DNA of 64,000 nucleotides from Lacihabitans sp. CCS-44 (GTDB taxonomy: Bacteria > Bacteroidota > Bacteroidia > Cytophagales > Spirosomataceae): NCBI RefSeq assembly GCF_024343735.1, contig NZ_RJUE01000053.1, positions 62,001-126,000 of the forward strand, in the 5' to 3' direction. The position numbers and the translations under genes are program-made. A model generated the notes under the pieces. The model ran no database searches and was not told the DNA's origin. It was given only the letters and a program-made list of their open reading frames with translations. Positions 23,233 to 32,479 of this stretch are shown piece by piece. Position 1 is the stretch's first letter. Each line of letters starts with the position of its first letter.

Positions 23233-24711
23233 ATGAAAGCCTTGCTTTGCACCCATTTCGGACCAGCCGAAAATCTCGTTTTCCAGGAACTTCCAAGTCC
23301 AGAGCCAAAAGAAAACGAGGTTTTGATAAAAGTGGCAGCTTGCAGTGCCAATTTCCCTGACACGCTCATTATTGAAAACAAATATCAGTTCAAACCTGAA
23401 TTGCCATTCTCGCCAGGCGGAGAAGTGGCGGGTGTAGTTTTGAAAATAGGCGAAAATGTAAAAACTCTGGCCGTAGGCCAAAGAGTTTTCGCTTTGTGCG
23501 GCTGGGGTGGCTTTGCGGAGCAAGTTTGTGTGAGTTCTGACCGAGTTTTTCCTTTGCCTAGCTACATGGATTACGTATCAGGGGCTAGTTTGATGTACAA
23601 TTTTGGCACCTCTTACCATGCACTTAAGAACAGAGCACATTTGCAAAAAGGAGAAACACTACTCGTTTTAGGAGCTGCTGGTGGAGTAGGTTTAGCTGCC
23701 GTAGAACTTGCAAAACTGATGGGAGCAAAAGTAATAGCTGCTGCTTCGACTGACGAAAAGCTGGCCATTTGCAAAGAGAAGGGAGCCGATTTTGTAATAA
23801 ATTATGAAACCGAAGACCTCCGAGAAAAAATAAAAGAATACACCCAAGGCAAAGGTGTTGATGTAATTTATGACCCAGTAGGAGACAAATATGCTGAGCC
23901 TTCATTGCGAAGCATGGCTTGGAATGGCCGATACTTGGTAGTAGGTTTTGCTGGAGGAGAAATTCCGAAACTGCCATTTAATTTGGCTTTGCTAAAAGGG
24001 TGCTCAGTAGTTGGCGTATTTTGGGGACAATTCTCAAAACTTCAACCTAGAGAAAACTTTGAGAACATAACAGAACTGGCCCAATGGTTTAAAGAAGGAA
24101 AACTAAAGCCTCACATTTTCAAAAAGTATAGTTTAGAAGACTCCGCCCAAACCTTGGTGGATTTTAGAGAGAGAAAAGTGGTTGGAAAAGCCATTGTAGT
24201 TTGTGATAAAAGCCTTGTAAATGAACCATTAGAAAGTATTTCTGAAACCGTAAAAACTAAGAAAATTTTCCAAAGTTTTGAAGAAATCAAAAACACTGTT
24301 GGAGAAATAATAGGTGAAAGTGCGTGGTTGAAAATTACGCAAGAAATTATTGACGACTTTGCAAAATCAACCTTTGATGAACAATGGATACATGTAAATC
24401 CTGAAAAAGCAGCTCAAAGTCCGTTTGGAAGTACCATAGCTCATGGACTATTAACCTTGTCACTCAGTCCAAAGTTTTTGGGAGACATTTACGAAGTAAA
24501 AAACTCCAAAATGGGTATCAACTATGGCTCAGACAAAGTGCGGTTTCTACAACCCATAAAAGTAAACTCCAATATAAAAATGGTAGCCAAGCTTCTTGAA
24601 GCTATTGATGCTCCAAACGGAGGGTTAAAAATGAAAATAGAGGCTACCTATTTTGTCGAAAATAACCCTCGGTCCGTATGTGTGGCAGAGCTTTTGAGCG
24701 TGATTTATTGA
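23233..24711 (+). CDS. Fusion: NADPH:quinone reductase (MDR) plus MaoC/NodN-like hydratase domain
   Basis: This single 492-residue frame joins two enzymes. Residues 1-325 are a zinc-free medium-chain reductase: MKALLCTHFGPAENLVFQEL, LPFSPGGEVAGVV, and the cofactor motif LVLGAAGGVGLAAVELAK. These resemble NADPH:quinone oxidoreductase. Residues about 350-492 resemble hot-dog MaoC-type (R)-hydratases of the NodN group, with the catalytic Asp382-x4-His387 in FDEQWIHVNPEKA and then GSTIAHGLLTLSL. The family would act on acyl-CoA or acyl substrates. A joint role, such as hydrating and reducing an enone-type acyl chain, is inference. No frameshift or start between the halves was seen. Its stop overlaps the convergent VOC gene by seven bases. 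Confidence 0.88.
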   Translation: MKALLCTHFGPAENLVFQELPSPEPKENEVLIKVAACSANFPDTLIIENKYQFKPELPFSPGGEVAGVVLKIGENVKTLAVGQRVFALCGWGGFAEQVCVSSDRVFPLPSYMDYVSGASLMYNFGTSYHALKNRAHLQKGETLLVLGAAGGVGLAAVELAKLMGAKVIAAASTDEKLAICKEKGADFVINYETEDLREKIKEYTQGKGVDVIYDPVGDKYAEPSLRSMAWNGRYLVVGFAGGEIPKLPFNLALLKGCSVVGVFWGQFSKLQPRENFENITELAQWFKEGKLKPHIFKKYSLEDSAQTLVDFRERKVVGKAIVVCDKSLVNEPLESISETVKTKKIFQSFEEIKNTVGEIIGESAWLKITQEIIDDFAKSTFDEQWIHVNPEKAAQSPFGSTIAHGLLTLSLSPKFLGDIYEVKNSKMGINYGSDKVRFLQPIKVNSNIKMVAKLLEAIDAPNGGLKMKIEATYFVENNPRSVCVAELLSVIY

Positions 24712-25094
24712 GGAACCGAATGAACCCCAATCCTATTTCCTTCGGTATCGATAAAAACACCCATATAGCCGTTGTCTTCAGATATTAAGGTCTTAGGAAT
24801 AGTAACCTTGCCTCCAGCCATTTCAACTTTTGAAAGCACAGAATCTACATCAGGATTGGCGTTGAGATAAATTAATGGCCCGTGGCTTTCTGAGGAAAAA
24901 TAAAAACCCGGACTTGTTTTTACCAGTGCTCCACCAACGCCAGTTGCTGGATTGGAAATGGGAAATAACCTCATCTGGAAACCCGGAAATTCCATTGGAA
25001 TCATCTGAATTTCGAAAATCGTCTCATAAAACTTTTGAGCTCTATCCAAATCTTCTGCTGGTATTTCGAACCAACTTATGGCGTTATCTTTCAT
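24705..25094 (-). CDS. VOC family (glyoxalase/bleomycin-resistance fold) protein
   Basis: The protein is 129 residues from ATG 25094; a longer start at 25127 adds 11 residues before the conserved ISWFEIPAEDLDRAQKFYETIF. The ending (GYMGVFIDTEGNRIGVHS) is the usual second half of a VOC module in which a metal-ligand Glu or His would sit. Such proteins bind small ligands or metals; no activity can be named. The gene is convergent with, and overlaps by seven bases, the reductase-hydratase fusion. Confidence 0.82.
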   Translation of the reverse strand: MKDNAISWFEIPAEDLDRAQKFYETIFEIQMIPMEFPGFQMRLFPISNPATGVGGALVKTSPGFYFSSESHGPLIYLNANPDVDSVLSKVEMAGGKVTIPKTLISEDNGYMGVFIDTEGNRIGVHSVPQ

Positions 25095-25164
25095 TTGTTT
25101 TACATTCTTGTTAAGTAAAGTTATCAATTTTTCTAAATTACATTTTCCAAAAACTAAAAATATT

Positions 25165-25197
25165 TTGATCAGAAAAACTCACATATTTATACTTTTG
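25165..25197 (+). promoter_or_regulatory. Promoter of comB
   Basis: A TTTG ending at 25167 is followed after 22 bases by TACTTTTG (25190-25197), the -33/-7 pair of Bacteroidota, 21 bases before the comB ATG. Confidence 0.6.
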
Positions 25198-25218
25198 CCT
25201 AATTTTTAAAAATCATAA

Positions 25219-25926
25219 ATGAAAAATATAGACGTTTGTCTGTCTCCTGACCTTCTGCATTTGCACAAAATCAACAATTCTATAGTTGTTGTCACTGATA
25301 TTTTTAGAGCCACTTCGTGCATGGTAACTGGTTTTGCTTATGGCGTAAAAAGCATAATACCTGTAGCCACAGTGGAAGAATGTAAAACCCTCCAAAACAT
25401 GGGATATGTAGCCGCAGCTGAAAGAAATGCAGAAAAAGTTGAAGGATTTGATTTAGATAACTCACCATTTAGCTACATGGATGAGCGACTAATTGGTGGA
25501 AAAATAGCGATGACTACCACAAACGGTACATTATCGATTTCAAAAGCTAAAACAGATGCCGTAAAAGTGATTGTTGGTGCGTTTTTGAATTTGGCGGCGG
25601 TGGTAAATCACCTTAAAAATCAACCTTATGATGTGTTGGTGCTATGTGCTGGCTGGAAAGGCCGCCCTAACCTTGAAGACACGCTCTTTGCGGGTGCTGT
25701 GGTAGAAGCTTTGAAAGACGAATATTTTGTGTCAGAAGATTCGGCTATTTTGGCCATGCGAACTTATCAACAAGCCAAAAATGATATGTTGGGTTATCTT
25801 GCAAACTCATCACATATTCGTAGGTTGCAAGGCTTGGGAATAAACAAAGACATCAGTTATTGTCTGCAGAAAGACCTTTACGATGTGCTGCCTGTTTTGA
25901 GAGGAAACGAATTAGTGGTTCATTGA
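25219..25926 (+). CDS. comB: 2-phosphosulfolactate phosphatase
   Basis: The 235-residue protein fits the ComB family, with VVVTDIFRATSCMVTGFAYG, AERNAEKVEGFDLDNSP, IAMTTTNGTLSI and VLCAGWKGRPNLEDTLFAGAV. ComB removes phosphate from 2-phosphosulfolactate, giving sulfolactate, in the coenzyme M route of methanogens and in several bacteria. In a bacterium of this group the product may feed sulfonate metabolism or sulfonolipids, which is an inference. Its partner ComA is not in the window. It has its own promoter and is followed by a 35-nt dispersed element. Confidence 0.9.
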   Translation: MKNIDVCLSPDLLHLHKINNSIVVVTDIFRATSCMVTGFAYGVKSIIPVATVEECKTLQNMGYVAAAERNAEKVEGFDLDNSPFSYMDERLIGGKIAMTTTNGTLSISKAKTDAVKVIVGAFLNLAAVVNHLKNQPYDVLVLCAGWKGRPNLEDTLFAGAVVEALKDEYFVSEDSAILAMRTYQQAKNDMLGYLANSSHIRRLQGLGINKDISYCLQKDLYDVLPVLRGNELVVH

Positions 25927-25933
25927 GAATGTA

Positions 25934-25968
25934 TAGAACACGGATTAACACAAATTAGACACAGATTT
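25934..25968 (-). repeat. Second dispersed repeat family, copy 1 (AATCYGTGT-unit element)
   Basis: Read on the minus strand it contains three AATCYGTGT-like units (AATCTGTGTC, AATTTGTGTT, AATCCGTGTT) in 35 nt. It matches 28 of 35 positions of the element at 40014-40048. It lies between comB and the 89-residue gene. Confidence 0.7.
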
Positions 25969-25995
25969 TATTTTAAAATATTTTCTAATCAAACT

Positions 25996-26265
25996 ATGGC
26001 ATCTTCATTCAACATCGACTATCCAGGCTCGGCATCGGATTTTGTAGTAAACGCAACCAAAGCTATCAAAACAAAGGGTGGCATTTTTACAGGTGACCAA
26101 AACAGTGGTACATTTGCACTAAAAACCCTCATTGGCTCTGTAAAAGGTGGCTATAAAGTTATTTCGGGAGTTGGTTCTGAAACAAAAGTTGCCATCACCA
26201 TCAACCAAAAGCCTATGCTCGTGCCCATGTCGAAAATACAAGAAGTTATAGAAGGTTACTTTTAA
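25996..26265 (+). CDS. Small conserved-looking hypothetical protein
   Basis: The 89-residue cytoplasmic protein has no signal or membrane segment. It has an alternating pattern typical of a small alpha/beta fold: an N-terminal strand FNIDYPGSASDF, glycine-rich turns (KGGIFTGDQNSGTF) and strands SVKGGYKVISGVGSETKVAI. It ends with a helix PMSKIQEVIEGYF. I do not recognise the family. Clean coding pattern, ATG and a two-base-shared stop with the downstream convergent gene (TTAA at 26262-26265) support it as real. Confidence 0.65.
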   Translation: MASSFNIDYPGSASDFVVNATKAIKTKGGIFTGDQNSGTFALKTLIGSVKGGYKVISGVGSETKVAITINQKPMLVPMSKIQEVIEGYF

Positions 26266-28625
26266 GGCACTTCAAAAAACTCTGAAACTACATTCTTATT
26301 GATTTTAAGCATAATTTCATACTTGCCTTTCTGTAGTTTGTTAGTTGGAACTAGCTTGGTCTGTGTACCGAGATTTTCTTGAAAAGCATCTACTAAAGTA
26401 ACTACAATGTTTCCTTTAGCAGTTTTTAATTGTAAAAGAACATCCCCAGGTTCGTTGAGTCTATATATTACTTTTTTTGTATTTGTATTTTCTTCATCTA
26501 CCATCAACCCTTTCATTGCGTTTTGCTCTTGAATTTGTTTCAGACCTAAAGCTACATTGGCTGAAAATTGTTGCAGAATACAGTTTTCTATCTCTGCAGA
26601 AAAGACCGCTGCATTTTTGACCTCAAATCCTGGCAAAAGCACAATACTATTACCTGCAGTAAACGAAATATTTTTGTTTGTTGGAATTAAGCTTATTGAT
26701 TCTATTCGCTTTTGGGCAGCAAAAAGTGAATCTGTCAAGTTCATTTTGCCTAAAGCTAGCGTATCCGTACCGCAGCTTATATCCACACCTTTACAGTTGC
26801 AATTACCATCAAACTTGTCGTAAGAAGTTAATGGGTCTAAGTCATCGCATGGAGTATCTATTGCATTACAAAGTGCAGCATCAAATGTAATCTTACTAAA
26901 CCCTGAACAAGTAGTGTCTCCGTGATTGTTTAAAGCTGAAATCAAAATGAATTTAGCTTTAGAATCATTAAAGTTTGGCCCAACAAATCCAGAATAGTCA
27001 ACTAAGCCAGGAGCTTGTGGCCAAGTATATGTACCTCCAAGCGGTAGCCAATTTGTTCCATCAATCGAATAATCAATCACCACTTCTCTAAAACCTTTAT
27101 TGGTTTGGTTTAACACGTTATAGTTCCAAACCCTCGCTTCTTTGAATTTATAAATATCATTAAAATCATACTTTATCCAATGTTGACTTGCACTTCGAGC
27201 TGGGTTAGGATTGGGTGCAGTAGAACAAGAGGTCCAAGAAGCCTCTTCTATCGGATTGAGATTGTCCGTTGGGCTACAGTCTGCATACATTTGATACTTT
27301 GCACCCAAGTCGTCACAATCTGGACCTGAACATGGCGTGCCTACACAATTACAATTTCCATCTATTCTGTCATTGTTTGTAAATACATTCCCGTCATCAC
27401 AAAGTGTATTTTGAGCGATACAAGACACTTCACAATTGTAGTCGTAAATATAAAAATCAGGGATTTTTTTCCATGTTCGTTGAGGATGGAAAGGCGTTTT
27501 CCAAAACAAATGAAAATGGTCACGCCAAGAGTTTTCTTTGTGTCTAAATTCGAAATAGTAGTATTTGCCTTTTTCAAGAAATACTGGTCCCGAATTCTGC
27601 AAAACAGAATAATTGTGCTCGTACTCTCCAATGCCATAGAATGCAAACATCTGGTGGTTTTGCTTATATTCTATAGAATCGTTTTTACTCATAAAAAAGA
27701 ACGTTTGGTTATCTCCTGTGAGATTAAACTCATAGTTTCCAGTAACTGGCACAGTCAAATAGCCTTGTATTAAAGTACCATAGTTATCATAAGTTGATTG
27801 TTTTAATGGCCCATACGCCCCTTTTAGTTTCTCCATTTTATCAGGCACTAATGGAAACTTTGGAGCATTTATTAAGTCGTTTTCTACATAAGATCCCGGA
27901 ATATTTTCATAATAATAGGCTTCCAGTAATCCCTTTTGTCCGATACAAGCATTAGAGGAAGGAGTTGTACCTATGCAGTTACAAAAGCCATCTTGTTGGT
28001 CGCCGACCGTTTGGGCATTATTATCATTACAAGGAGTCCCTCTAGTTGGGCAAGTTGTTCCACAAGCGTATTCATAAATAGAATTAAAATCCACCACTGT
28101 CCAAACCGTTTCCGCGTTTTTCTTCCAAAATAAAGTAGCAAAATCTCCATATCCTCCCTCAAAGTTGAGTATTTCAAAATAGTAATATTGACCACCAACT
28201 AACGTAATCACAGATGAAGTCTGTTGCGGGTATTTGTTATATTCATTAGTTCCAGTGTATCCTGGCACTTCGGCTCTTTTAGTCTTACTTTGAGGATTTG
28301 TGTCGTTGCTCAGAAAAAACAATGCTCTATCATCGCCTGTGAGATTGAAAGTATAGGTAGCAGTGGTTGGAACTTTTATAAAACCTCGAACCATTCCAGC
28401 ATAATAATCTGTGTAATTGCTAGGTGTACTTAGCGTGGGGATCATCTGGAAACCGTCGGGTGTTTCTGGAAAAAACTCCATTGCATAAAGTGAATTTGTG
28501 TCTGGTGTACTTGTAAAACCTGACCAATAACTCCATTTTACTTGACCAGAAGGACCTATACAACTTTGACTTTTTGCATAAAAACTACCAAAAAATAACA
28601 ATATAAAATAAATGTTTTTTTTCAT
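26262..28625 (-). CDS. Secreted PA14-domain multidomain protein (adhesin- or carbohydrate-binding-like)
   Basis: The protein is 787 residues from ATG 28625 with a signal peptide (IYFILLFFGSFYAKSQ). Two PA14-like domains (about 20-190 and 225-395; e.g. GFIKVPTTATYTFNLTGDDR and GYLTVPVTGNYEFNLTGDNQ) precede a discoidin-like domain (about 440-590, ASQHWIKYDFNDIYKFKEAR) and a 3-coathanger-like stretch (GNSIVLLPGFEVKNAAVF). Three Cys-rich linkers of the form CDDxxxxTxxDxxDGxCNC lie between them. The C-terminal strands (KLQKGKYEIMLKINK) may be a type IX sorting domain. It is downstream of DUF1800 and DUF1501 genes in one operon, probably displayed at the surface to bind polysaccharide. Confidence 0.85.
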   Translation of the reverse strand: MKKNIYFILLFFGSFYAKSQSCIGPSGQVKWSYWSGFTSTPDTNSLYAMEFFPETPDGFQMIPTLSTPSNYTDYYAGMVRGFIKVPTTATYTFNLTGDDRALFFLSNDTNPQSKTKRAEVPGYTGTNEYNKYPQQTSSVITLVGGQYYYFEILNFEGGYGDFATLFWKKNAETVWTVVDFNSIYEYACGTTCPTRGTPCNDNNAQTVGDQQDGFCNCIGTTPSSNACIGQKGLLEAYYYENIPGSYVENDLINAPKFPLVPDKMEKLKGAYGPLKQSTYDNYGTLIQGYLTVPVTGNYEFNLTGDNQTFFFMSKNDSIEYKQNHQMFAFYGIGEYEHNYSVLQNSGPVFLEKGKYYYFEFRHKENSWRDHFHLFWKTPFHPQRTWKKIPDFYIYDYNCEVSCIAQNTLCDDGNVFTNNDRIDGNCNCVGTPCSGPDCDDLGAKYQMYADCSPTDNLNPIEEASWTSCSTAPNPNPARSASQHWIKYDFNDIYKFKEARVWNYNVLNQTNKGFREVVIDYSIDGTNWLPLGGTYTWPQAPGLVDYSGFVGPNFNDSKAKFILISALNNHGDTTCSGFSKITFDAALCNAIDTPCDDLDPLTSYDKFDGNCNCKGVDISCGTDTLALGKMNLTDSLFAAQKRIESISLIPTNKNISFTAGNSIVLLPGFEVKNAAVFSAEIENCILQQFSANVALGLKQIQEQNAMKGLMVDEENTNTKKVIYRLNEPGDVLLQLKTAKGNIVVTLVDAFQENLGTQTKLVPTNKLQKGKYEIMLKINKNVVSEFFEVP

Positions 28626-28630
28626 AATTA

Positions 28631-30145
28631 TCAATATGTTAGGCAGTCTAAAGGATGATTTACGGTTGATATTGGACTTTGATTAAAATTCATAAATCCA
28701 ATAGGATAATTGTTTGCTGAATATGAATAAAAATTACCCAAATTTGGTAAAACATAGCATAAGTCAGATGGACTCACCCCATACCAGAGAGCTAACTCTG
28801 CATACATTTCGTCCGTAGAAACAGTAGGAATGAAGTTTCCACGATAAGAAATATTTCGACTATTTAAATTGCTCAAATCCATTTTAGGATATGCTCCAAA
28901 AATACGGCCGCCATTTACAGCCCCGCCCATTATCATATTATTTCCTCCCCATGCATGATCTGAGCCGTTTCCATTTGACGTAAGCGTTCGGGCAAAATCT
29001 GAAATGGTAAAAGTTGTTACATTTTCAGAAATCCCTAACTCCACAGTACTATCATAAAAGGCTTTCATAGCCTGGCTTACTACTGGCAATTTACTATTTA
29101 ACCCTCCAAGCAGGCCATCATGCATATCCCAACCCCCGTAGTTTACAAAGAATATCTGACGTTTTGTACCAAGCTGCTGCCTAACGCTCATCACTTTTGT
29201 AATTGCTGCCAAGTCGCTAGCCAAAGACGTATTTGGAAAAGGAGTGGTAATAGTTGGAACTCTTTTTAGTGCCTCTTTGAAAAGTTCAAAAGACGCCATA
29301 CTTTCCTTGGCTGTGGCAGAATATGTTTTTTGTAACAAATTTGAATACGTTTGCCCAACAAGACTATCAATAGCATTTGTCCGCATTTCTTGCAACAAGC
29401 CTTGGTTTCCCCACCAACTAGGAAATGACTGCAAACCTACATTATTCGGATCCACATTATCGCTTATGGAATATTCTGAAACCGATTGCCCTCTTTGAAA
29501 GATATTTTTGCCTGCTAGAGAAATATTCATTGAAATACCATTGTTGGCGTTGTTGGCATTCAACAAATCAGCCATTCTTCCTCCAACTCCTAATGCATCC
29601 CGGCTTTGCGGGACAGATGTTTGCCATTGCATTATTTGGTCAGAATGAGAATAAATACCTAATGGAATTTTCTTAAGTGAGTTCCTGTACTCATTTGGTG
29701 TAAGTATAGGTTCTATCAAAGTACCAATATTTGACGTAAAAGACAATTTGCCGGCATTGAACAAATCTCTAACGCCACCCATTTGTGGATGTACACCAAA
29801 CGCTGTATAAGCACACGTTTGCCCTCTAAAACTAGAGCATTGTGGATTATTTAGTGCTAAAAAACTTGCAGGCGTCTGTGCCACAGCAAGGTCTGTTCTG
29901 AGGGCTAAATATTCAGAAAAACCATTATCGCCATTAACAGTAGTACCTGTAGGCATCAACATATTAAAAGAATCTATACCACCAGAAAAAAGGATGCAAA
30001 CTATAGCCTTATAATCCTCTCCCGGAGCATTCTTATTAAATGTTGTGAGTCCATTCAAGGCACCTAAACTCGTCAATGAACTAAGAAGTGTAGTACTCCC
30101 CATAGCACCGCATCCCATATTCTTAATGAAATTTCTTCTGTTCAT
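28631..30145 (-). CDS. DUF1501 family Tat-exported protein
   Basis: The 504-residue protein starts with a twin-arginine signal (MNRRNFIKNMGCGAMG). It has the DUF1501 body with CILFSGGIDSFNMLMPTG, GVHPQMGGVRDLFNAGKLSF, then VTTFTISDFARTLTSNGNGS and the metal-ligand-like segment DHAWGGNNMIMGGAV. The family is related to the alkaline phosphatase/sulfatase superfamily, but its activity is unknown. It is made three bases downstream of the DUF1800 gene and five bases ahead of the PA14 protein start, so the three are cotranscribed. Confidence 0.9.
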   Translation of the reverse strand: MNRRNFIKNMGCGAMGSTTLLSSLTSLGALNGLTTFNKNAPGEDYKAIVCILFSGGIDSFNMLMPTGTTVNGDNGFSEYLALRTDLAVAQTPASFLALNNPQCSSFRGQTCAYTAFGVHPQMGGVRDLFNAGKLSFTSNIGTLIEPILTPNEYRNSLKKIPLGIYSHSDQIMQWQTSVPQSRDALGVGGRMADLLNANNANNGISMNISLAGKNIFQRGQSVSEYSISDNVDPNNVGLQSFPSWWGNQGLLQEMRTNAIDSLVGQTYSNLLQKTYSATAKESMASFELFKEALKRVPTITTPFPNTSLASDLAAITKVMSVRQQLGTKRQIFFVNYGGWDMHDGLLGGLNSKLPVVSQAMKAFYDSTVELGISENVTTFTISDFARTLTSNGNGSDHAWGGNNMIMGGAVNGGRIFGAYPKMDLSNLNSRNISYRGNFIPTVSTDEMYAELALWYGVSPSDLCYVLPNLGNFYSYSANNYPIGFMNFNQSPISTVNHPLDCLTY

Positions 30146-30148
30146 TTA

Positions 30149-32035
30149 TTATTTGTTTATTAGGTAATCAGGAGCAATCATTATAAGAAAAATCCCCATT
30201 CTAAGTCTTCTATCTGCTAAAGTTGGATCAGGAACACCATTTACATCAAAAGTGATTGGCATTGAAAGAAGGACATTTTGTATAATAGACATGTTTTCTG
30301 ACTTTATTCTTCCCTGTGCTAAAATGAGGTTGTATTTATCCAAAAATTCTTTAATGCGATTGTCTTTAGCGAGTATATAGTCTGCTGTGATATCAAATCT
30401 TGGTTCTTGATCCGACTTATAAAATTCGCCGCTAAAAATGCTCCAATATTCTACCGGATCATTAGAAATTATCCATTTATGCAAAGCATTCATATAATTT
30501 GAAAAAGATAAGGAATTGAGCATTTGAAACTCAGGCCCAACTTTTCCTGCAGCTTGTAAAGGACCGCCAGGAACATACCCTGGCTGATAAAAATTAAATA
30601 CGGAAGGTGAATAAAGTGGCTTTTGTTCAATTCTATCATACAAATCCACCATTACGTTTCTGTAAATCCCGCTTTGATTGGTCAATCCCATACCATTTAT
30701 AAGATTCATGTATCTCAAAAAAGGCTCTCTTAAGTGGCCATAGGCTGTGTTTTCTTTTTCAGCACAACAATCTCTGGCCTCGGGGTCAAGTAAAATTGCT
30801 CTCACAACGGCCCTCAGGTCTCCTCTTGCCCCAGCTCCATTATTATTGAAAATCGCGGCTACCCTGTCTATAAACTCAGGAGATGGATTTGAACTTACCA
30901 AATGCTGAATAAGCCTTTTTGCAATAAAAGGACCAACATTTGGATGATTAAAAATAATATCTAGAGCATCCCGAATATCAAGTTCGCCATCAGCTAATGG
31001 TCTGGCTGGAATGGTTTGATTTAGAAAAGTCTTAGAACCTGGCTCATGACCATTCACAATTCTCCACGTGGTAGGGTTTGCCCACCACCTTGTATATTTT
31101 TCGCTGGAGTCTACAGGAAAAAACTTCAATCGTTTGGTATAACTCCAGTCATTAACATTATTATTATCACCAAGATATCTGCTATGAGACCAAGACAATC
31201 CCGTAAAAACTTTTGCAAGGTTACCTATATCATCGTTGTCATAAGTTGGAATTGACTTTCCGTTTATATCTTTCTTTTCTGTTCCGTTATTATTTATCTC
31301 AAATAAACCGATCGAAAACAATTGCATAATTTCTCGTGCATAATTTTCATCAGGAAAAACCCGTTTTGTTCCCAAAGTATCCGTAGCATGGTTATTCAAA
31401 TAGGTTAAGTAAACGGCCATTGCAGGATGATAAGTAACGCTATCAATCAAACTTCTATAGTTTCCAAAAGCATTCTTATTCAGCATATCGTAATAGCTCG
31501 CCAATGCGTAAGGATTATTATCAAAAGCCGAAATTCTAGAAGTTACAAATATCTCACTTAGAGCCAGACTTACTCTCCAGCGAAGTCTGTCAGAAGACAC
31601 CATGTTGGCTTGAAACCAAGCCACATCAAAGGCCCAATCATCAATAAATACATTGCTTAAAGTATAATTTCCTGTAGGGTTTTTTAGATATAAAGAATCC
31701 ACCATACTTTGGTGCATGTTTTGCACATAATTCTGTAGGTTGAAACTAGGATTCATAGCAAATTGACTATCCAGCCAAGATTCAATCCCCTGATTCTGAA
31801 TCCCTTGGATTTCAGACAATTTTGGACCTAAGGTAGCTTGAGAAAGAAATCGTGAACTGGCTTTGGGATTGGGCATATAGCCCGTACTCATGAGGGTTTT
31901 TATTCCATTTGAAGCATTGGAGCTGGCATTTACAGTAACTCCCTTTATATTTCCTTTTCCAAAAACCTTGGTAGATTGGGCAATCGAAGTCTGAAAGCAC
32001 AGCAAAAGCGTTGCTAAGAGTAAATTGTTTTTCAT
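30149..32035 (-). CDS. DUF1800 family secreted protein
   Basis: The 628-residue protein has a signal peptide (NLLLATLLLCFQTSIAQS). The DUF1800 signature opens with ASRFLSQATLGPKLSEIQGI and continues with ENYAREIMQLFSIGLFEIN, VFTGLSWSH, FIAKRLIQHLVSSNPSPEFI and LREPFLRYMNL. DUF1800 proteins are almost always paired with DUF1501 and are common in Bacteroidota and Planctomycetes; their function is unknown. It is the first gene of the DUF1800-DUF1501-PA14 unit. Confidence 0.92.
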   Translation of the reverse strand: MKNNLLLATLLLCFQTSIAQSTKVFGKGNIKGVTVNASSNASNGIKTLMSTGYMPNPKASSRFLSQATLGPKLSEIQGIQNQGIESWLDSQFAMNPSFNLQNYVQNMHQSMVDSLYLKNPTGNYTLSNVFIDDWAFDVAWFQANMVSSDRLRWRVSLALSEIFVTSRISAFDNNPYALASYYDMLNKNAFGNYRSLIDSVTYHPAMAVYLTYLNNHATDTLGTKRVFPDENYAREIMQLFSIGLFEINNNGTEKKDINGKSIPTYDNDDIGNLAKVFTGLSWSHSRYLGDNNNVNDWSYTKRLKFFPVDSSEKYTRWWANPTTWRIVNGHEPGSKTFLNQTIPARPLADGELDIRDALDIIFNHPNVGPFIAKRLIQHLVSSNPSPEFIDRVAAIFNNNGAGARGDLRAVVRAILLDPEARDCCAEKENTAYGHLREPFLRYMNLINGMGLTNQSGIYRNVMVDLYDRIEQKPLYSPSVFNFYQPGYVPGGPLQAAGKVGPEFQMLNSLSFSNYMNALHKWIISNDPVEYWSIFSGEFYKSDQEPRFDITADYILAKDNRIKEFLDKYNLILAQGRIKSENMSIIQNVLLSMPITFDVNGVPDPTLADRRLRMGIFLIMIAPDYLINK

Positions 32036-32128
32036 CGGCAGAGCATATAATGGGTAATAAACCTTTCAGATTATATGCAATTTCGTTGCCACACTTTAAA
32101 AACAGGTTAAAATTATATTAAAAGCACC

Positions 32129-32479
32129 TTAAAAAAACGCATCCTCGAAGTGAAGAATTTCGAACTTCGGTTTTTCGATTATAGAAATAAAGTCAAAGCG
32201 AGCCTCTCCGTGCCAAGGAAATTTATGCAAATACGCCTCTGCTCCTCGCTTTATGGCATTTTGTTTACCTTTTCCCATAGTTCCCTCTGGAAATCCGTAG
32301 TCGGCGTTCGTTTTCAGTCTGACCTCCACAAATACCAACATGTCTCCTTTCGAGCAAATAATGTCAATCTCGGAATTGTGCGAGGTAAAATTTCGTTCTT
32401 TTATTAAAAAGCCTTTGTCAGCCAGATATTTTACGGCGTAATCCTCACCTTCTTTTCCTTTGTCGAGTTTTTCGCTCAT
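32129..32479 (-). CDS. YraN/UPF0102 family endonuclease-fold protein
   Basis: The 116-residue protein has the nuclease-like core of the UPF0102 family: GKEGEDYAVKYLADKGF, ERNFTSHNSEIDIICSKGD and MLVFVEVRLKTNADYG. Its E...D...ExR/K residues follow the PD-(D/E)xK layout. The family is widespread and probably acts on DNA or Holliday junctions, but its role is not proved. It is monocistronic between the DUF1800 gene and lipB. Confidence 0.92.
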   Translation of the reverse strand: MSEKLDKGKEGEDYAVKYLADKGFLIKERNFTSHNSEIDIICSKGDMLVFVEVRLKTNADYGFPEGTMGKGKQNAIKRGAEAYLHKFPWHGEARFDFISIIEKPKFEILHFEDAFF

